Positions 5,573 through 7,707 of a DNA stretch of 7,707 nt are shown piece by piece (position 1 is the first letter of the stretch; every line of letters starts with the position of its first letter). This DNA is from Christensenellaceae bacterium (GTDB taxonomy: Bacteria > Bacillota > Clostridia > Christensenellales > Aristaeellaceae). The DNA lies in the NCBI GenBank assembly GCA_017881705.1, contig JADGQP010000063.1, forward strand, positions 1-7,707, given 5' to 3'. The translations under genes were made by a program, and so were the position numbers. Under the pieces are notes generated by a model, which was given only the letters and a program-made list of their open reading frames with translations, searched no databases and was not told where the DNA came from.

Positions 5573-6169
5573 TCAGGCTCTCTCGGCGCTTTCAGCGGCC
5601 TTTTCGGGGGTGGGCGCTTCGGTGGGTTTGGGCGCTTCGGCGGGTTTAGGTACCTCGGCAGGTTTGGGTGCGTGCCGGGGTTCCGGCGCAGGCAGCGGTT
5701 GTTTGGCCAGCACCGCGTTGCACAAAAACTGATAAGCGGCGCCCTGTACCGCGCAAACCATCACCGACGGCAGGGGAAGGGCCGCGCCGAGTGAATTAAA
5801 AACTTCTTTTTCCGTTCGGCAGAACTGTTCATACTGTTCCCGAAGCGTAACTCCCTCGGGCGGTTTCACAAGCGCTTTCATTCCGTCGGCCGAAACGGCC
5901 TGTTTCAGCACGCAGATCATCAGTAGTTGGGCGAGGTGTTCGCGCCCGTATTTTTTACCGTCTGGACGGCTCACCAGGCCGAATTTAACATAATTGTTGA
6001 CCATCGCGGCGGTAAAAACGCGTTCCCCATCCGCGAAAAGGCTTTTACATTGGCGTTCTACAAAGGTTACGACCTGATCCATATACAGCCCGAAATCCGG
6101 TATCTGTTCCCATGGAATGGGTGAAAACGACTCCAAACGGGAAGCAAACAGTACTTGACGGTCTTCCAT
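5573..6169 (-). CDS. DUF1836 protein, probable MerR-like DNA-binding protein, with Pro/Ala-rich tail
   Basis: This 198-residue protein carries a DUF1836 domain (about 18-118): PWEQIPDFGLYMDQVVTFVE (19-38), FTAAMVNNYVKFGLV (52-66), GKKYGREHLAQLLMICVLKQ (71-90). The segment MVNNYVKxGLV...KKYGREHL resembles the recognition helix and wing of MerR-type helix-turn-helix proteins, so DNA binding is likely, though the family is formally uncharacterised. After about residue 155 comes a low-complexity tail of PKPAE-type units (158-190), encoded by 18-base repeats and absent from what I recall of the core family. The ATG at 6169 has GGAGG seven bases away. An in-frame ATG at 6220 would start upstream of the predicted -10 box and is rejected. 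It is divergent from the SGNH hydrolase gene and may regulate it, itself, or the downstream pilus-like operon (inference). Confidence 0.85.
   Translation of the reverse strand: MEDRQVLFASRLESFSPIPWEQIPDFGLYMDQVVTFVERQCKSLFADGERVFTAAMVNNYVKFGLVSRPDGKKYGREHLAQLLMICVLKQAVSADGMKALVKPPEGVTLREQYEQFCRTEKEVFNSLGAALPLPSVMVCAVQGAAYQFLCNAVLAKQPLPAPEPRHAPKPAEVPKPAEAPKPTEAPTPEKAAESAERA
5612..5672. repeat. 18-bp tandem repeat, about 3.4 units, within the DUF1836 gene
   Basis: Units at 5612-5629 and 5630-5647 differ by one base. A third at 5648-5665 is more diverged, and a partial unit follows to 5672. Each unit encodes six residues of the type P-K-P-x-E-x (VPKPAEAPKPTEAP in the protein). The length is a multiple of three, so gain or loss of units keeps the frame. 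It lies at the 3' end of the gene and would only change tail length. Confidence 0.8.
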
Positions 6170-6174
6170 TGAAA

Positions 6175-6181
6175 CGCCTCC
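6175..6181 (-). promoter_or_regulatory. Ribosome binding site of the DUF1836 gene
   Basis: The minus strand reads GGAGGCG, five bases before ATG (6169-6167). It supports the 198-residue start rather than the in-frame ATG at 6220, which lies upstream of the predicted -10 element. Confidence 0.75.
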
Positions 6182-6208
6182 GAACTGGGTTATAATTGGA
6201 TTTATTTC

Positions 6209-6237
6209 AGTATAACACACGATATGTGAAACAACAA
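6209..6237 (-). promoter_or_regulatory. Probable promoter of the DUF1836 gene
   Basis: On the minus strand, TTGTTG (6237-6232) and TATACT (6214-6209) are 17 bases apart. Transcription would begin near 6202, about 33 bases before the ATG. The -35 box lies in the centre of the dyad at 6224-6248, so a protein bound there would block it. Confidence 0.65.
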
Positions 6238-6248
6238 GTTTTTCACAT
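6224..6248. promoter_or_regulatory. Candidate operator: 8-bp inverted repeat ATGTGAAA-N9-TTTCACAT
   Basis: ATGTGAAA (6224-6231) and TTTCACAT (6241-6248) form a perfect dyad with a 9-base centre. It covers the -35 of the DUF1836 promoter and ends eight bases before the -35 of the divergent hydrolase promoter. That position suits a regulator of both. There is no flanking T run on either side in hairpin context, so it is not a terminator. The bound protein is unknown; the DUF1836 product is the nearest candidate. Confidence 0.5.
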
Positions 6249-6256
6249 TAACACTA

Positions 6257-6284
6257 TTGACAACGAATATGGTTGGTGTATACT
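6257..6284 (+). promoter_or_regulatory. Probable promoter of the SGNH hydrolase gene
   Basis: TTGACA (6257-6262), a perfect -35, is followed after 16 bases by TATACT (6279-6284). Transcription would start near 6291, giving a leader of about 30 bases. It points away from the DUF1836 promoter, with 19 bases between the two -35 boxes. Confidence 0.72.
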
Positions 6285-6299
6285 AGTAAACGATACTAG
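6283..6299. promoter_or_regulatory. Candidate operator: CTAGTA-N5-TACTAG over the hydrolase -10/start site
   Basis: CTAGTA (6283-6288) and TACTAG (6294-6299) form a 17-bp dyad with a 5-base centre. It can also be read as a direct repeat of ATACTAG (6280-6286 and 6293-6299). It overlaps the end of the -10 box and the predicted start point, the usual place for a repressor site. Short A/T-rich dyads of this size can arise by chance. Confidence 0.38.
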
Positions 6300-6320
6300 A
6301 TGACAAGGACGTGATAACGC

Positions 6321-7079
6321 ATGACCTGTTCTGAAATACATATCTGGGGTGATTCGCTTGCCAGGGGCGTGCTGTACGACGAACAAAAAGGGCGTTACGC
6401 TATTTCACGCGAACGCTGCGCAAACCGACTGGAAACCGAATTGAAATGCAAAGTGGTTAACCATTCCAACATGGGCGCTACGGTTATGGATGGGCTGAAT
6501 TGGTTTGAAACATTCCAGCCTGTCGACGGCGCGCTGTGCGCAGTGGAATTTGGCGGCAATGATTGCGACCTGGACTGGAAAACCGTGGCCGAGCACCCCG
6601 AGGAACCCATACAGGCGCGTGTGGACCTGAAAGATTACGCGGCGGGTTTGGCCATGTTCGTGGCGCAGATACGCGCCAGAAGCATGCGGCCTATACTGGT
6701 AACGCCGCTGCCGCTGGACGCCAAACGATATTTCGCGTGGGTTACGCGCGGGTTAAGCGCGAAAAACGTGCTGACGGCGCTTGGAGACGTGGAGCATATT
6801 TACCGCTGGCAGGAACGTTACGCTAACACCATGCAAGATGTCGCCCGCGAAACGCATTGCGAGCTTCTGAACCTGCGCGATGTGTTTTTAGCCCGCAAAG
6901 ATTACACAAGCCTGATGTGCGTCGACGGCATCCACCCCAACAACGAGGGGCACCGCGTGCTGGCCGAAGCGGCGCTGGACGCCGCGAGAAAAAACAGTTT
7001 TGAGCCGATCGAACAGACGGCGCTGGAAGCGCAAAGCGCGCACCTCACCGCCATTCCCAGTGCCGCGAAAGTTGGCTGA
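6321..7079 (+). CDS. SGNH/GDSL-family hydrolase
   Basis: This 252-residue, probably cytoplasmic protein has all four SGNH blocks: GDSL at 10-13 with nucleophile Ser12, block II Gly52 in SNMGATV, block III GGND at 78-81 with Asn80, and block V DGIHPN at 202-207 with Asp202 and His205. These give the Ser-His-Asp triad and the oxyanion hole of GDSL esterases. No signal peptide or membrane segment is present, so an intracellular esterase or deacylase of carbohydrate or lipid esters is plausible; the substrate is not visible. The C-terminal 25 residues are Ala/Gln-rich and outside the core fold. The ATG is preceded by AAGGACGTGA (6305-6314), one mismatch from the ideal Shine-Dalgarno sequence. The gene has its own promoter, is divergent from the DUF1836 gene and ends in a bidirectional terminator. 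Confidence 0.9.
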   Translation: MTCSEIHIWGDSLARGVLYDEQKGRYAISRERCANRLETELKCKVVNHSNMGATVMDGLNWFETFQPVDGALCAVEFGGNDCDLDWKTVAEHPEEPIQARVDLKDYAAGLAMFVAQIRARSMRPILVTPLPLDAKRYFAWVTRGLSAKNVLTALGDVEHIYRWQERYANTMQDVARETHCELLNLRDVFLARKDYTSLMCVDGIHPNNEGHRVLAEAALDAARKNSFEPIEQTALEAQSAHLTAIPSAAKVG

Positions 7080-7106
7080 ACCATCGCAATATGGTTTGTG
7101 AAACTA

Positions 7107-7141
7107 AAAACCCCTTTCCGCTTTTAATCGGAAGGGGTTTT
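7107..7141. terminator. Bidirectional intrinsic terminator between convergent genes
   Basis: AAAACCCCTTTCCG (7107-7120) pairs with CGGAAGGGGTTTT (7129-7141), with one bulged T and an 8-base loop. On plus it runs into TTTTGTTTTTA; on minus it ends GGGGTTTTT. It follows the hydrolase stop by about 28 bases and the methyltransferase stop (7146) by 5 bases, so it serves both. Confidence 0.88.
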
Positions 7142-7145
7142 GTTT

Positions 7146-7707
7146 TTATTCGCGTTCCATACAAAGCACGTTTTCCACGCCGCCCGCGTAGCAGAACATG
7201 TCCACCGGCTGACAACCTGCGAAACGGTATCCGCCCGCCGCCAACAGAGCGGCGTCCCTTGCCTGGGTGGGAACATGGCAGCTCACATATACCACGCGTT
7301 TTGGCACGGCTGCAAGAATCGCCTCAATCACGGCCGGCTCCACACCTTTCCGGGGCGGATCCAGCATCACCACGTCGGGACGCAGCCCTTGTGAGATCAA
7401 CTTGGGCAGCATTTCCTCCACCGCTCCGATGCAAAACTCCGCGTTGGGGATTTGGTTGGTCGCCTGGTTGCGGCGTGCGCTTTCCACGGCTTGAGGTATG
7501 ATTTCCAACCCGACCACACGGCTGCATTTTTGCGCCATGCAAAGTGTCAGAGTGCCCGCACCCGCGTATGCGTCCACCGCCGTGTCGCTAGGCGTAAGCG
7601 CCGCAAAGGCCAACGCTTTGGCGTACATACGCTCTGTCTGTACGGGATGGACTTGGAAAAAGGAAAGTGGTGTAATATCAAACGTAAGCCCCAGCAGGGT
7701 TTCCGTA
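7146..7707 (-). CDS. rlmD: RlmD/TrmA-family RNA (uracil-C5) methyltransferase, C-terminal part (5' truncated)
   Basis: The frame stays open through the right edge, so the gene begins outside the window; 186 C-terminal residues are visible. The first residues, TPLSFFQVHPVQTERMYAKAL, match the 'SFFQVNPxQTExLY' block of the RumA/RlmD family, so the internal Met at 7628 is not the start. Then follow the SAM-binding VDAYAGAGTLTL, the acidic VVGLEIIPQAVESARRN, motif IV DVVMLDPPRKGVE and the nucleophile Cys in VVYVSCHVPTQARD. The enzyme transfers a methyl group from SAM to C5 of a uridine; in this family that is usually U1939 (and U747 in many Firmicutes) of 23S rRNA. The usual Asn-Pro after the catalytic Cys is His-Val here. 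The TRAM and iron-sulphur regions, if present, lie beyond the edge. Other family members (TrmA, RlmCD) cannot be excluded. Confidence 0.9.
   Translation of the reverse strand, partial: TETLLGLTFDITPLSFFQVHPVQTERMYAKALAFAALTPSDTAVDAYAGAGTLTLCMAQKCSRVVGLEIIPQAVESARRNQATNQIPNAEFCIGAVEEMLPKLISQGLRPDVVMLDPPRKGVEPAVIEAILAAVPKRVVYVSCHVPTQARDAALLAAGGYRFAGCQPVDMFCYAGGVENVLCMERE

Noticed and set aside
5612..5672. Short repeats considered as a CRISPR array
   Set aside because: The units are contiguous, 18 bases, without spacers, and encode an in-frame protein repeat.
6170..6220. Longer N-terminus for the DUF1836 protein starting at 6220
   Set aside because: That start lies upstream of the predicted -10 box (6214-6209), and the ATG at 6169 has a strong ribosome binding site.
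6300..6314. Four-codon open frame (ATG ACA AGG ACG TGA) in the hydrolase leader
   Set aside because: It contains the hydrolase's own Shine-Dalgarno sequence and has no ribosome binding site of its own; probably chance.
7091..7501. 136-residue plus-strand open frame rich in Pro and Arg
   Set aside because: It begins within the terminator region and is antisense to the methyltransferase gene, whose motifs are clear.

Overview
The window reads as chromosomal DNA from a low- to mid-GC Firmicute, most likely class Clostridia. This rests on strong AGGAGG-type ribosome binding sites, textbook vegetative promoters, a DUF1836 gene, and a pilus-like cluster with a DUF4860 protein of the kind seen in clostridial genomes. 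The order or genus cannot be fixed from the sequence. Base composition looks even across the window, and no insertion sequence, phage gene, tRNA, rRNA or CRISPR array was seen.

Layout, left to right. Positions 1-53 hold the probable last residues of a plus-strand zinc-ribbon protein. A long bidirectional hairpin terminator (96-140) separates it from a large minus-strand operon (5426 down to 144). In transcription order the operon encodes a membrane-anchored transglutaminase-like protein, a PilC/GspF-type inner-membrane platform protein, four small proteins with one N-terminal membrane segment each (104-aa pilin-like, DUF4860, 132-aa pilin-like, 154-aa PilX-like), a PilT-type hexameric ATPase, and a FlaR-like P-loop kinase whose start codon overlaps the pilT stop. 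A consensus promoter (TTGACG, 17 bases, TATAAT) lies just upstream of the transglutaminase gene. Gaps between genes are short, two pairs overlap by 1-4 bases, and the run ends at the hairpin, so it is probably one transcript of about 5.4 kb.

Upstream of the operon a minus-strand DUF1836 gene (5573-6169) is divergent from a plus-strand SGNH/GDSL hydrolase gene (6321-7079). Their shared intergenic region has two face-away promoters and two dyads placed where operators would be. The hydrolase gene and the last gene, a 5'-truncated RlmD/TrmA-family RNA uracil-C5 methyltransferase on the minus strand, converge on a second bidirectional terminator (7107-7141).

Taken together, the operon looks like a reduced type IV pilus or type II secretion-like machine: a platform protein, a motor and a set of pseudopilin-like subunits. 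Within the window it has no PilB-type assembly ATPase, no prepilin peptidase and no subunit with a canonical prepilin cleavage site. With the extracytoplasmic transglutaminase-like protein at its head, it is the most interesting system here.
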